Shown here one piece after another: positions 26,673 through 35,160 of a DNA stretch of 64,000 bases; the stretch's first letter is position 1; each line of letters opens with the position of its first letter. Both the position numbers and the translations under genes were made by a program. The notes under the pieces are model-generated. The model did no database searches. It saw only the letters and a program-made list of their open reading frames with translations, and was not told the origin of the DNA. The DNA is from JAWKOK01 sp963765875 (GTDB lineage Bacteria > Chloroflexota > Anaerolineae > Caldilineales > Caldilineaceae). The stretch spans positions 186,001-250,000 of the forward strand of contig CAVXYK010000029.1 in the NCBI GenBank assembly GCA_963765875.1, read 5' to 3'.

Positions 26673-27458
26673 TCATTCCTCCTCGAAAACCTCGTCAATG
26701 GTTCTTCCTTCCCAATCCTCATACGCAGCCACACCCATGATCTTTGCCAACATCGGCGCCGTGTCCAGCAATGAAACCGGACTCTGAATCTCGTGACCCG
26801 CTCGAATCTGCGGACCGGCTACCATCCACGGGATGGTCATGTCCTTAGGCGAATCGGTGCCGTGAGAGCGATCATGGCCGCCATGGTCTGACTGGATCAG
26901 CACATGGGCGTCGTGCGGTAGCCCGTCAAGCAACGTGCCTACAGCGCCGTCCACATGGTTCAGATGCTCCAAGTAGCCTTCAGTCATCCATCCGTAGAGA
27001 TGGCCAAATTCGTCAACACTGCCCAGGTAGACAAAGGCAAAGTCCGGCTTCTCACGCTCGATGTAACGGAGCGCCTCCACGACATTGTCGTAGTCTCCGT
27101 TCCGCTGCTTGCAGTTATCGCGGAAAAATGAGAGGTCAAGATTGCCGGGTCGACTGAGGTTACGCAACGGTTCCCAGTTATAGAAGAAGGCACACTTCTT
27201 TCCCGCAGCCTTGGCCATCTCGATCAGGCCGGGCAATGGACGGGCCATGGGCATCCAATCGTTGGTGATCACGCCGTGACGGCCCGGCGGCACGCTGTGG
27301 AAGATCGACATGTGGCAGGGCAGCGTCACGCTGGGCATGACGGAACGCGCCTGCATTGTGTATGAAGAGCGGCTGCGAAGGGCCTGCAGATTGCTACATC
27401 CGGCCGCGTCAATGGCATCGGGCCGCATCCCGTCGATCATCGTCAGAATTGTGGTCAT
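26673..27458 (-). CDS. alkaline-phosphatase-superfamily phosphodiesterase
   Basis: 261 residues of the nucleotide pyrophosphatase/phosphodiesterase type. Metal-binding and nucleophile elements are visible: Asp near residue 9 in TMIDGMRPDAID, the Thr/Ser nucleophile in SVTLPCHMSIFHS (about 43-55), GRHGVITNDW, SVDEFGHLYGW (Asp and His, about 147-157) and QSDHGGHDRSHG (Asp-His and His, about 189-200). No signal peptide, so cytoplasmic. The family hydrolyses phosphodiester or phosphonate bonds and specificity is not predictable. Shorter than NPP enzymes but complete by motif. Divergent from the PocR-domain regulator gene. Confidence 0.85.
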   Translation of the reverse strand: MTTILTMIDGMRPDAIDAAGCSNLQALRSRSSYTMQARSVMPSVTLPCHMSIFHSVPPGRHGVITNDWMPMARPLPGLIEMAKAAGKKCAFFYNWEPLRNLSRPGNLDLSFFRDNCKQRNGDYDNVVEALRYIEREKPDFAFVYLGSVDEFGHLYGWMTEGYLEHLNHVDGAVGTLLDGLPHDAHVLIQSDHGGHDRSHGTDSPKDMTIPWMVAGPQIRAGHEIQSPVSLLDTAPMLAKIMGVAAYEDWEGRTIDEVFEEE

Positions 27459-27562
27459 TTTGTGCAGATCCTTTGGTCAGTAGAGGTGGGCTATGTTAGG
27501 TGATGTGAAGCCTAGCACTGGTGTTGAGGCCGAGCAAATTGCGTAATTTCGGGCATGTCCCA

Positions 27563-27589
27563 AAATGTCCCAAAAAAATCGGGACATTT
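27563..27589. promoter_or_regulatory. hairpin AAATGTCCC / GGGACATTT in the divergent spacer
   Basis: Perfect 9-bp arms at 27563-27571 and 27581-27589 around an A-rich loop; a further GCATGTCCC precedes it. It may be an operator or a transcript hairpin between the phosphodiesterase and regulator genes. Confidence 0.4.
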
Positions 27590-27623
27590 GTCACGTGTCA
27601 ACTCAACTGTCATTTGCTATGCT

Positions 27624-27647
27624 TTTGATGCAACACAATGCATCAAA
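27624..27647. promoter_or_regulatory. perfect palindrome TTTGATGCA-N6-TGCATCAAA, candidate operator
   Basis: Arms 27624-27632 and 27639-27647 match perfectly, and a further TGCATCA half-site lies at 27658-27664. It is about 70 bases upstream of the HTH-PocR gene, in the spacer shared with the divergent phosphodiesterase gene. Autoregulation or control of the sulfur operon downstream is plausible. Confidence 0.5.
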
Positions 27648-27713
27648 TATGACTCAATGCATCATTTGCACTCGAATCGTTCGGCAACATCACAGAATTG
27701 AGAATTTTCTCGA

Positions 27714-28475
27714 ATGGCGAATTACCTGACCACCCGGCAGTTGCAAGAGATTCTTCAGGTCGACCGCACGACCATCTACCGCATGGCAGACAGCGGGCGT
27801 GTGCCGGCCGTGAAGGTGGGAAACCAGTGGCGTTTCCCACAGGTCGAGATCGACGCCTGGCTGCAATCACGCAATGGCGGAAGCAATGGCAAGAGCGACC
27901 GGACGTCGCTTGGCGCCGCGGCCAGCGTGCGTCAGCTACTGCCCATCGAATGTGTCGAGCTGATCCAGGATACATTCGCAGACCTGCTAGGGGTGATGAT
28001 TCTCATTACCGATCTGAACGGCGAACTGGTCACGCGCCCCTCCAACCCCTGCGGGCTCTATACAGCGGCCGAAACATCGCCGGTCGCGCGTATGCTTTGC
28101 ATGCGGCAATGGGCCGATCTGGCCGCAGATCCCAGCCTCCAACCCACGTTCATCGAGAGCCATCTGGGGCTGCTCTGTGCACGCGGGCTGATCCGCATCG
28201 GCGTCGATCTGAGCGCGATGTTGGTGGTTGGCGGCATCGCGCCTCAGCAGTGGCCGCCCGACGAAGCGCGATCGCAGCGCATTGCCACAGACCTGGATCT
28301 GCCTCTGGAATTGGTCGAGGCTCATATCGACGAGGTGCATCGGATCGAGCCGGATGAGCAAAAAAGAGTGCTTGCCTTTGTGCAACGCATGGCCGACATC
28401 GTTTCGCACATCATCAAGGAACGCAATCAGTTCTATCTGACCTTACAGAATATTGCCGAACTGACGAAGGTGTAG
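27714..28475 (+). CDS. excisionase-type HTH plus PocR sensory domain regulator
   Basis: 253 residues. Residues 1-52 form a MerR/excisionase-like HTH (YLTTRQLQEILQVDRTTIYR, then VPAVKVGNQWRFPQVEID). From about 80 onward is a PocR domain (IQDTFADLLGVMILITDLNG, GLLCARGLIRIGVDLS). PocR domains bind small organic ligands; in Salmonella PocR responds to 1,2-propanediol. Two Cys near 108 and 126 (NPCGLY, RMLCMRQWADL) are in the places where PocR-type domains often carry ligand or metal residues. It directly precedes the SQR-DUF1641-DsrC-DsrE operon, separated by a palindromic repeat, and is the obvious candidate regulator. Confidence 0.8.
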   Translation: MANYLTTRQLQEILQVDRTTIYRMADSGRVPAVKVGNQWRFPQVEIDAWLQSRNGGSNGKSDRTSLGAAASVRQLLPIECVELIQDTFADLLGVMILITDLNGELVTRPSNPCGLYTAAETSPVARMLCMRQWADLAADPSLQPTFIESHLGLLCARGLIRIGVDLSAMLVVGGIAPQQWPPDEARSQRIATDLDLPLELVEAHIDEVHRIEPDEQKRVLAFVQRMADIVSHIIKERNQFYLTLQNIAELTKV

Positions 28476-28494
28476 ACGGTATAGTGTCTGGGGA

Positions 28495-28597
28495 TTTTTG
28501 TCACAGATTGACACAGATGAAATAAGGATAGGACACAGATGGCGCTAGAAATACTCTGGCGACCTGAAGGACATCTGTGTCAATCTGTGACAAAAAA
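28495..28597. repeat. repeat family A, best-preserved 103-bp palindrome
   Basis: Left arm 28495-28519 (TTTTTGTCACAGATTG, then ACACAGATG) is matched perfectly by right arm 28573-28597 (CATCTGTGT, then CAATCTGTGACAAAAA) with about 53 bases between. The left half continues GAAATAAGGATAGGACACA, nearly the same as the copy at 44171-44220. It could terminate the regulator transcript before the sulfur operon. Confidence 0.75.
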
Positions 28598-28632
28598 ACG
28601 ATGGTTTACCAAGTTCATAAGAGGTGAAGTTG

Positions 28633-29865
28633 ATGAAGAAGGTATTGATTTTGGGAGGCGGCACCGCCGGGACCATGGTGGCCAATCGCCTCTCGCATGA
28701 ATTAGACCGGGAAGAGTGGCAGATCACGGTCGTTGATCAGAATGAAGTCCACTATTATCAACCCGGCTTTCTGTTCATCCCCTTCGGGACCTATAGTAAA
28801 GCCGACGTGGTCAAACCCAAGCGGGACTATCTGCCCTACGGCATCGAGATCATCATCTCGGAAATCGAAGCCATTGAGCCGGATCAGAACCGGGTACGCA
28901 TCGCCAAGGATAGCCGCTATCTGAGCTACGACTATCTTGTTATCGCAACCGGCTCGCGCATCGTGCCCGATGAAACGCCCGGATTGGCTGAAGACGAGTG
29001 GCGCAAGACCATCTTCGACTTCTACACGCCCGATGGAGCGGTGGCCTTGCACAAGTTCCTGCGTACCTGGGAGGGCGGCCGATTGGTCCTCAACGTGGCC
29101 GAAATGCCCATCAAGTGTCCGGTGGCCCCGCTGGAGTTCATGTTCCTGGCCGACTATTTCTTCCATGAGCAGGGGCTACGCGATCGAGTCGATCTGACCT
29201 TTGTCACGCCGCTGCCGGAAGCTTTCACCAAGCCGATCGCAGCCCAGCGCCTGGGCGATATTCTTGAGCAGAAGGGCATCAACGTGGTGACCGAGTTCAA
29301 CATTGAACGCGTTGAGCCGGATGAGAAGGCCATCTACGCCTATGACGATCAGAAAGTCGACTACGACCTGCTGGTCTCCGTGCCGGTCAACATGGGCTCG
29401 GAAGTGATTGAGCGTTCCGGTCTGGGCGATGACCTGAGCTTCGTGCCGACCGAGAAGCACACGCTCAAGGCCAGGGATTTCGACAATGTCTTTGTGCTGG
29501 GGGATGCCACTGATCTGCCCAGTTCCAAGGCCGGCTCGGTCGCCCATTTCCAGGTTGATGTCTTCATCGAGAACTTCCTGCGCTATATGGATGGGCTGGA
29601 ATTGCGACCCACCTTTGATGGTCACGCCAACTGCTACATTGAATCCGGTTTCGGGAAAGGCTTCCTCATCGACTTCAACTACGATGTCGAACCGCTGCCG
29701 GGCAAGTTCCCGCTGCCGGGCGTCGGTCCTTTCTCGTTGCTACAGGAGTCACGGGTCAACCACTGGGGCAAAATGATGTTCCGTTGGATGTACTGGAATA
29801 TTCTGCTCAAGGGCAAGGAACTGCCGATTCCGGCCCAGATGAGTATGGCCGGCAAGTGGGGCTAG
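28633..29865 (+). CDS. sulfide:quinone oxidoreductase-like FAD/NAD(P) oxidoreductase
   Basis: A 410-residue flavoprotein. FAD site KKVLILGGGTAGTMVANRL at the N-terminus; LVIATGSRIVPDETPG near 105-120; FVLGDATDLPSSKAGSVAHF near 290-310, the second FAD contact; and an amphipathic C-terminus typical of SQR membrane attachment. Two SQR-type cysteines are seen, Cys162 in IKCPVAPLEF and Cys334 in ANCYIES. The first Cys of type I SQR is not evident. It oxidises sulfide or a protein persulfide and passes electrons to quinone. ATG 28633 is preferred to GTG 28624 because GAGGTG then becomes the ribosome site. The operon continues with DUF1641 (10 bp later), DsrC/TusE and DsrE. Confidence 0.8.
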   Translation: MKKVLILGGGTAGTMVANRLSHELDREEWQITVVDQNEVHYYQPGFLFIPFGTYSKADVVKPKRDYLPYGIEIIISEIEAIEPDQNRVRIAKDSRYLSYDYLVIATGSRIVPDETPGLAEDEWRKTIFDFYTPDGAVALHKFLRTWEGGRLVLNVAEMPIKCPVAPLEFMFLADYFFHEQGLRDRVDLTFVTPLPEAFTKPIAAQRLGDILEQKGINVVTEFNIERVEPDEKAIYAYDDQKVDYDLLVSVPVNMGSEVIERSGLGDDLSFVPTEKHTLKARDFDNVFVLGDATDLPSSKAGSVAHFQVDVFIENFLRYMDGLELRPTFDGHANCYIESGFGKGFLIDFNYDVEPLPGKFPLPGVGPFSLLQESRVNHWGKMMFRWMYWNILLKGKELPIPAQMSMAGKWG

Positions 29866-29875
29866 GGGCAAACTC

Positions 29876-30619
29876 ATGACGTCAATTGCAGACTATCCGC
29901 AGCCGTTGGCAAAGGTCGATCGGCTGGATGAGCTCAATCGAAAACTTGATCAGCTGACAGAGAACGTGGCTGCGCTGGGGAAACAGGTCGCCTTTCTGGG
30001 CGAGAAGGCCTATGAGGATCGACGCCGCCAGCGCGAATGGGATGAGCTACGCGAGGACCTGACGCCGGTGATCAACGACGTCTACGCCGTCACTGTCGAG
30101 CAGCTGGAAGAAATCCAGGCCTACGTTCAGCTTGAGGATATAGCGCAGCTAGCCAAACGACTGGCCCGCAACACCCGCACCTTCAACGAATTGCTGGACC
30201 AGGTGGAGAGCGCCAATGACTTCGTCAAAGATTTTGCGCCGCTGAGCCAGGACATGGTCGAGCAGGCCATCCTGATGCTCAACGACATGGAAGAGAAGGG
30301 CTACTTCGGCTTCGTGCGTCAGGGCCAATATGTGATGGACCAGATCGTGACATCATTCACTGAGGATGATGTGCGTCAGCTGGGCGACAACGTAGTGCTG
30401 ATCCTCAACACAGTCAAAGCTCTCACCCAGCCGCAGATGATGGACCTGGTCAACAGTCTCACCAGCGGCTTCCAGGAAGTCGAAGGAGAAGCAGACGAAC
30501 TGCCGACCTCCATGTTCGGGCTCATGCGCGAAATGCGCGATCCGGAGGTACGCCGGGGGCTGGCCATTACCATGCAGGTATTGAAGAAGATATCGGCGCA
30601 GTACAGTAAGAGAGTGTAA
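29876..30619 (+). CDS. DUF1641 protein
   Basis: 247 residues, almost entirely helical. N-terminal coiled-coil segment (about 15-60, LDELNRKLDQLTENVAALGK), central helices, and a C-terminal DUF1641-type part (MMDLVNSLTSGFQEVEGEAD, MRDPEVRRGLAITMQVLKKI). DUF1641 proteins are repeatedly encoded beside SQR-like flavoproteins and DsrE/TusE proteins, and in formate dehydrogenase clusters, and are thought to be partners or scaffolds rather than enzymes. It starts 10 bp after the SQR gene, so coupled. Confident on family, not on function. Confidence 0.8.
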   Translation: MTSIADYPQPLAKVDRLDELNRKLDQLTENVAALGKQVAFLGEKAYEDRRRQREWDELREDLTPVINDVYAVTVEQLEEIQAYVQLEDIAQLAKRLARNTRTFNELLDQVESANDFVKDFAPLSQDMVEQAILMLNDMEEKGYFGFVRQGQYVMDQIVTSFTEDDVRQLGDNVVLILNTVKALTQPQMMDLVNSLTSGFQEVEGEADELPTSMFGLMREMRDPEVRRGLAITMQVLKKISAQYSKRV

Positions 30620-30687
30620 TTCAGTACGAACACTCAACAACCATACCAAGAATGACCAGATAAGATAATTGAAAGGAACGGATCCAA

Positions 30688-30998
30688 ATGAGCACTGCAC
30701 CAGACCTAAACGTAAGCTTTGATGCTGAAGGTTTCATGACCGACCCCAACGAATGGACGCCTGAGATCGCGGCCGTTCTGGCATCTGAAGAGGGCATCGA
30801 CGATCTGACTGACCAACACTGGGTCGTGATTAACTTTGTCCGTGATGAATATGCCAAGACCGGCCAGTCGCCCACACTGCGTTCCATCGGCAAACGTTCC
30901 GGCGTCAACACCAAGGAACTCTACGCCCTCTATCCCAAGGGCCGGCCAAGAAGGTCGCACGGATTGCCGGGTTGGGCAAGCCGAAGGGATGTATCTAG
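30688..30998 (+). CDS. DsrC/TusE-family sulfur carrier, frameshifted near 30943
   Basis: About 103 residues after restoring one C in AAGGGCCGGCC near 30943. The body (DAEGFMTDPNEWTPEIAAVL, WVVINFVRDEYAKTGQSPTL, RSIGKRSGVNTKELYALYPKG) is diagnostic. The corrected C-terminal tail reads PAKKVARIAGLGKPKGCI and ends at the TAG 30996-30998, keeping the penultimate Cys that carries persulfide. The position 11 residues earlier is Ala, so it lacks the second Cys of true DsrC and is TusE/RspA-like. Without correction the frame runs on with unrelated residues to 31065. AAGGA lies before the ATG. It should exchange sulfur with DsrE and the SQR of the same operon. Confidence 0.8.
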
Positions 30999-31000
30999 AA

Positions 31001-31098
31001 AACGTGCTGCGTGCTACGTGCTGCGTGACAAAAGGATCTGGCGAGGGCATTCGAGGCTTCTCTGAACCCAATTCTCACGCAGCAAGCGGCACTACGCA
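31001..31098. repeat. repeat family E, second copy, abutting a stop codon
   Basis: GTGCTGCGTGCTACGTGCTG then CGTGACA (31004-31029) is answered by TCACGCAGCAAGCGGCACTAC then GCAG (31073-31098). It starts 3 bases after the DsrC/TusE stop and fills the gap to the DsrE gene. Confidence 0.65.
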
Positions 31099-31150
31099 GT
31101 CGTACTCGCTGAATAATCTGTAACTCCAGAGCAATCAAGGGGATCAAATC

Positions 31151-31620
31151 ATGGAAGAAAAAGAACGCAAACTAGCGATTATCTGTTCAAAGGGTTCGTT
31201 GGATATGGCCTATCCTGGTCTGGTATTGGCCAATGCCGCCCGCATGATGGGCATTGAGTGCGACCTGTTCTTCACGTTTTGGGGGATGGACATCATCACC
31301 AAGACCAAGGTTGACAATCTGAAGGTGGTGCCGGTCGGCAACCCGGCTATGCACATGCCGCAGATGATCGGCGGATTCCCCGGCATGACGGACCTGGCCA
31401 CGAACATGATGAAGAAAGAGATTGACAAGCTGGACATGCCGCCGGTCGGCGAGTTCTTGGAACTGATCCACGACTCAGGCGCCGGCGTCTATGCCTGTCA
31501 GATGGCCGCCGAAATGATGCACCTTGACCGTGACGATGCTGGTCGACGAGGTGGATGACATCATTGGCGCCATGGAGTTTCTGGAGCGTGCCGAAGGGCG
31601 CGCAGATTATGTTTATTTAG
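31151..31620 (+). CDS. DsrE/DsrF-like sulfur-transfer protein, two frameshifts near its 3' end
   Basis: About 155 residues when extra bases near 31536 and 31599 are removed. The intact part shows KLAIICSKGSLDMAYPGLVL, a GIECDLFFTFWGMDII segment and SGAGVYACQMAAEMMHL, matching DsrE/DsrF/DrsH-like (peroxiredoxin-type) proteins with the conserved Cys near 118. The corrected end reads DDLVDEVDDIIGAMEFLERA and finishes with the TAG at 31618-31620. AAGGGG precedes the ATG. It is the last gene of the SQR operon and the likely persulfide partner of the DsrC/TusE protein. Repeat family D starts right after the stop. Confidence 0.75.
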
Positions 31621-31623
31621 ATA

Positions 31624-31718
31624 TGGGGGATTGGGGAACGGGGATTGGGGTTGTCTTCTTCGGACACCTCATTGCTTCCAGAATCCCCGAATCCCTATTC
31701 CCAATTCCCCAATCCCTT
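31624..31718. repeat. repeat family D (ATTGGGGA units, inverted)
   Basis: GGGGGATTGGGGAACGGGGA and TTGGGG on the left; CCCGAATCCCTATTCCCAAT and TCCCCAATCCC on the right. It begins 3 bases after the DsrE stop and at its right end supplies the last codons (GLGNWE) of the minus-strand remnant. Confidence 0.7.
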
Positions 31719-31973
31719 TATCACCCGAAACCGCTCACAAACCAGCGGCATCTCCTCGCTCTGAGTCATCCCCATCTTGCGACAATATGATTCAAAGAAC
31801 GCCCAGTGTGCATTGCGCCAGTAGGCCAGTGACCTGTCGCCCTCGCCTTCATCAGAGGTAAACTGCGGATCGACCTGATTGAAAGGCGTGGTGATGGCCT
31901 TGGCCAGTGTCGATTTTCCGGCACTGGAAGCGCCGTTGAGCAAGATAATCTTGCCGGTGACATCAGTGGTCAA
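31695..31973 (-). pseudogene. chimeric remnant: P-loop kinase start joined to ASCH-domain end
   Basis: 92 codons from TTG 31973. The first 26 residues (GKIILLNGASSAGKSTLAKA, Walker A) look like a chloramphenicol-phosphotransferase-like kinase that then stops abruptly. From TPFNQVDPQFTSDEGEGD onward the sequence (RSLAYWRNAHWAFFESYC, MPLVCERFRVIKG) matches the C-terminal half of ASCH-domain proteins. The last six residues are encoded by repeat D. Neither half is a complete domain, so the likely origin is a deletion fusing two neighbouring genes, or a misassembly. TTG overlaps the stop of the PBP frame upstream. Confidence 0.55.
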
Positions 31974-34900
31974 GGCGTAATCACTTCCGTTTCTGTGATC
32001 GGGTCGCTGCCGTCGACGGGCAAAACGCTCGCGCCGATATCGGTGATTGTCTCAGTCTCTGTAATTGCACCTGGCGTCGGCAATGGCGTCCATGTCGGCG
32101 TCGGCCCGGCAGAGACAGTTGCGGTCGGCGGCGCAACGGTCGGGACCGCCGTCGGCACTTGGGTGGGGACATCGGTCGGCGGAGCGAGAGTCGGCGGCAC
32201 AGAGGTAGGCGTAGCCGTCGGCAATGCTGTTGGAAGCGGTGTCCACGTTGGTTGAGGCGTGGGTGGAGGCACAGCCGTGTCGATCACGACCGGCGTGGAC
32301 GTATCCACCGGCGGCAATGGTGTCCACGTCGCTGTGGCCGCAGGCGGAGGCGTCGGCGCCGCGTTTTCGACGAAGACGCGCACGCGTGACTTCATATTCT
32401 GTGCCGAACGTGTCGCGCACGATCAGGCTCACTGTGTGCGGGCCATCGTAAAGTCCGCGCACATCCCAATGGCCCAACGTGCCGTCGATCACGGGGGAGC
32501 CGATGGGGACCGCTGAAGGGCTGACTGAACGCGCCAGGATCGTGGCTGATGCCATACTGCAACTCGTAGCTTTCGAAGGACGAGACATCAGCGCTGCCGA
32601 TGACGGTCACGATGCCGCTCAACACCTCGCCCTCCACCGGCTGGCGAATGCTCACGTTGGGTGCAAACTGGAAGGCTTCACTCTGATCGCGGGGCGGCTG
32701 GGGGATGCCGTGCTCCTCGGCCCACGCCCGATATTCGTCTGGATAGACTTTGAAGACCTTCTCCTCAATGGCGCCGGCAGGCGTGAACTCAGTGGCCAGC
32801 TTGCCGGTTGTTTTGTCCAGACGTATGCGCTGATAGAGGTCTTTCTCCGGCGGCAATGGCGGGCGGTCGACGGCAAAGAAGAGTTGCTCTGGTCTCCGGA
32901 CAGGCGTCATTGCGTTCTGCCCCTTCCTCAGCTCCGTTCCTACCGTCACCGTTTGCATCGCCCGGCGTCTGGATCGCCGCGCCCGTATCGGCGCAGACCT
33001 CGACCACGATGAACACCCGGCGGCGGTGAAAATTCGATGACCGGCTCGTCGGCCAACGCCGTGGTCATAAACTGGTTCCAGATCGGCCCCGCTCCGCTGA
33101 CGCCGGAGATGTTCTGCATGGGCGAGTTGTCGGCATTGCCTACCCAAACGCCCGTCACCAGTTGGGGCGTGTAGCCGACGGTCAAGTTGTCTCGAAAGTC
33201 ATTGGTTGTGCCGGTCTTGACCGCGGCCGGGCGGTCCAGGCGCAGCACCGAATTCGGCCCAAACGCGGGCATGCCGTGCTTCGTTGTCGCTCAGGATGTC
33301 GGTGATGAGGAAGGCATCGACCGGGCTGACCACCTGCGCCTCAGGCGCGGCGGGCAGGCAGGGGCGCTCGCTGCCAAGCTGGCAGAGCACGTTGTCGGCG
33401 CTGTCGCTGATCTCCAGAATGGTCGCCGGCGGAACACGTTGCGCCGCCATTGGCCAGCACGGCGTAGGCTCCGGTCAGTTCCATCAACGGCATTTCGCCG
33501 CCGCCCAGGCTGAGGCTCAACCCGTAGTCAGGGCGCGTCAGCGTTGTGATGCCCAGCCGCTGCGCCAGGGCCAGGAAGTTGGGCAGCCCGACCTTCTGCA
33601 GCGCACGCACAGCCGGGATATTGTAGCTGCTGCCCAGCGCCGTCCGCACCGTGACCAAGCCCATGCTCCTTGCCATCATAGTTGACCGGCACATAGGGCG
33701 GGTTGGCCCCATCGGGAAAGCCTTCTGTGATGTCGGCGACCAGCGTACCCGGCGTCCAGCGTTCTTCGACTGGGCTTGTCGGCCTGTTCGAAGGCGGCGA
33801 GGTAGACAAACGGTTTGATGGAACTGCCCGGCTGGCGGGGGGCCAGCGCCATGTTGACCTGGCCGTCGATCTCCACATTGTCGAAATCGGCGCTGCCGAC
33901 CAGCGCCAGCACCTCGCCCGTCTCCGGACGTATGGCCACCAGCGCGCCGTTGGACGCATTGTGATCGGCGAGCAACGCCACTTGATCACGAACGATTCGT
34001 TCGGCCGCCTCCTGCAGGTCGGGATCGAGGGTCGTCGTGACGTTGAGCCCGGTCTGATAGAGCGCTTCCGGGCCCAGGATCGACTCCAACTGTTGCCGCA
34101 CATAGAGCGTGAAGTGGGGCGCCTCCAGGTTGAACTCCAGCGGTGCGTAGTTGAGCGGCTCCTGCCAGGCCGCGTCGGCCTCAGCCTGGGTGATCATATC
34201 GTTCTCGACCATGAGGCCGAGCACCACGCTCTGGCGTTCCTTGGCGCGGTCGGGATGGGTGTAGGGATCGTAGTAGGCCGGCAGTTGGGGCAGCCCGGCC
34301 AGCAGCGCGGCCTCGGCCAGCGTCAGTTCGCCCGCATCCTTGGTGAAGTAGGTCTCGGCCGCGGCATCGATGCCGTAGGCAAGATTGCCGTAGAAGAGCT
34401 CGTTGAGATAGGTCTCGAGGATCTGTTCTTTGGAATAGCGCCGGCTGATCTCGGTCGAAAGGATGGCCTCGTTGACCTTGCGCCGTATCGTTCGCTCCGG
34501 CGAGAGCAGCACCATCTTGACCAACTGCTGAGGAATGGTCGAGCCGCCGGAGACGATGTCGCCCTCCTGGACCGCATAGTAGAGCGCACGCGCCAGCGCC
34601 ACCGGATCGACGCCCTGATGGCGATAGAAGTTGGCGTCCTCGGTGGCGATGGTCGCCTGTTGCAGGTAGGGCGAGATTCGCTGCCAGCGGCATCACCGTA
34701 CGCCGACCGGCGTCGGGGTCGAAGGTCTCGTTGAGCAGATTGCCCTCGCGGTCATAGATGCGCGTGCACTGGAACGAACTGGCGCGGCGTTGCAGGTCGT
34801 CGGGCGCGGGCAGGTCCTGGCGATCAGCGCATAGCCGATCAGCGCGATGCCGATGCCAAAGACAGCCAGCACGGCAAAGGCCAGCGCGCCGCTAAGCGCG

Positions 34901-34992
34901 CCCCGCCAAATTGAGCGGCCACGGCGATTCGGTTGCGGCTTCGGCGGTTTCGACTGCTTCACCTGCCGCGGTCCAAGCGTGTATTGATCCAT
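31970..34992 (-). pseudogene. class A penicillin-binding protein (PBP1A-like), many frameshifts
   Basis: About 1000 codons broken into some ten frame segments. In order: a basic cytoplasmic start and TM helix (LSGALAFAVLAVFGIGIALI); transglycosylase motifs (EDANFYRHQG, GGSTIPQQLVKM); transpeptidase motifs SxxK in PGSSIKPF, SxN in SSYNIPAV and KTG in AAVKTGTTNDF; GVWVGNADNSPMQNISG; an extracytoplasmic beta region (NVSIRQPVEGEVLSG); and a 120-residue Thr/Pro tail (TPTWTPLPTP-type) common in Chloroflexota PBPs. Every catalytic motif survives, which argues for sequencing indels rather than long decay. Breaks are visible near 34817, 34690, 33680-33770, 33450, 33280, 33010, 32900, 32540 and 32390. 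It would polymerise and cross-link peptidoglycan. Confidence 0.8.
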
Positions 34993-35048
34993 AGTGTGAT
35001 TGTAGACGAGTCCGTAACGGTAGAAGTTTCATCAATGTAAAAAGACTA

Positions 35049-35156
35049 GCCACAGATAGGATCGGATTTCCACAGATGCTATTTTGCAGTCATCATCACT
35101 AGGTCAGGCTATCTGTGCCACATCCGTACCCATCTATGTTCATCTGTGACAAAAAT
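35049..35156. repeat. repeat family A
   Basis: GCCACAGATAGGATCGGATT and CCACAGATGC on the left, GGCTATCTGTGCCACATCCG and TTCATCTGTGACAAAAAT on the right. It fills the gap between the PBP start and the metallophosphoesterase 3' end. Confidence 0.65.
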
Positions 35157-35160
35157 ATCC

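Noticed and set aside
33703..34734. 343-codon plus-strand frame opposite the PBP gene
   Set aside because: The minus strand carries all PBP motifs; the plus frame shows only antisense-type Gly/Val/Leu/Arg composition.
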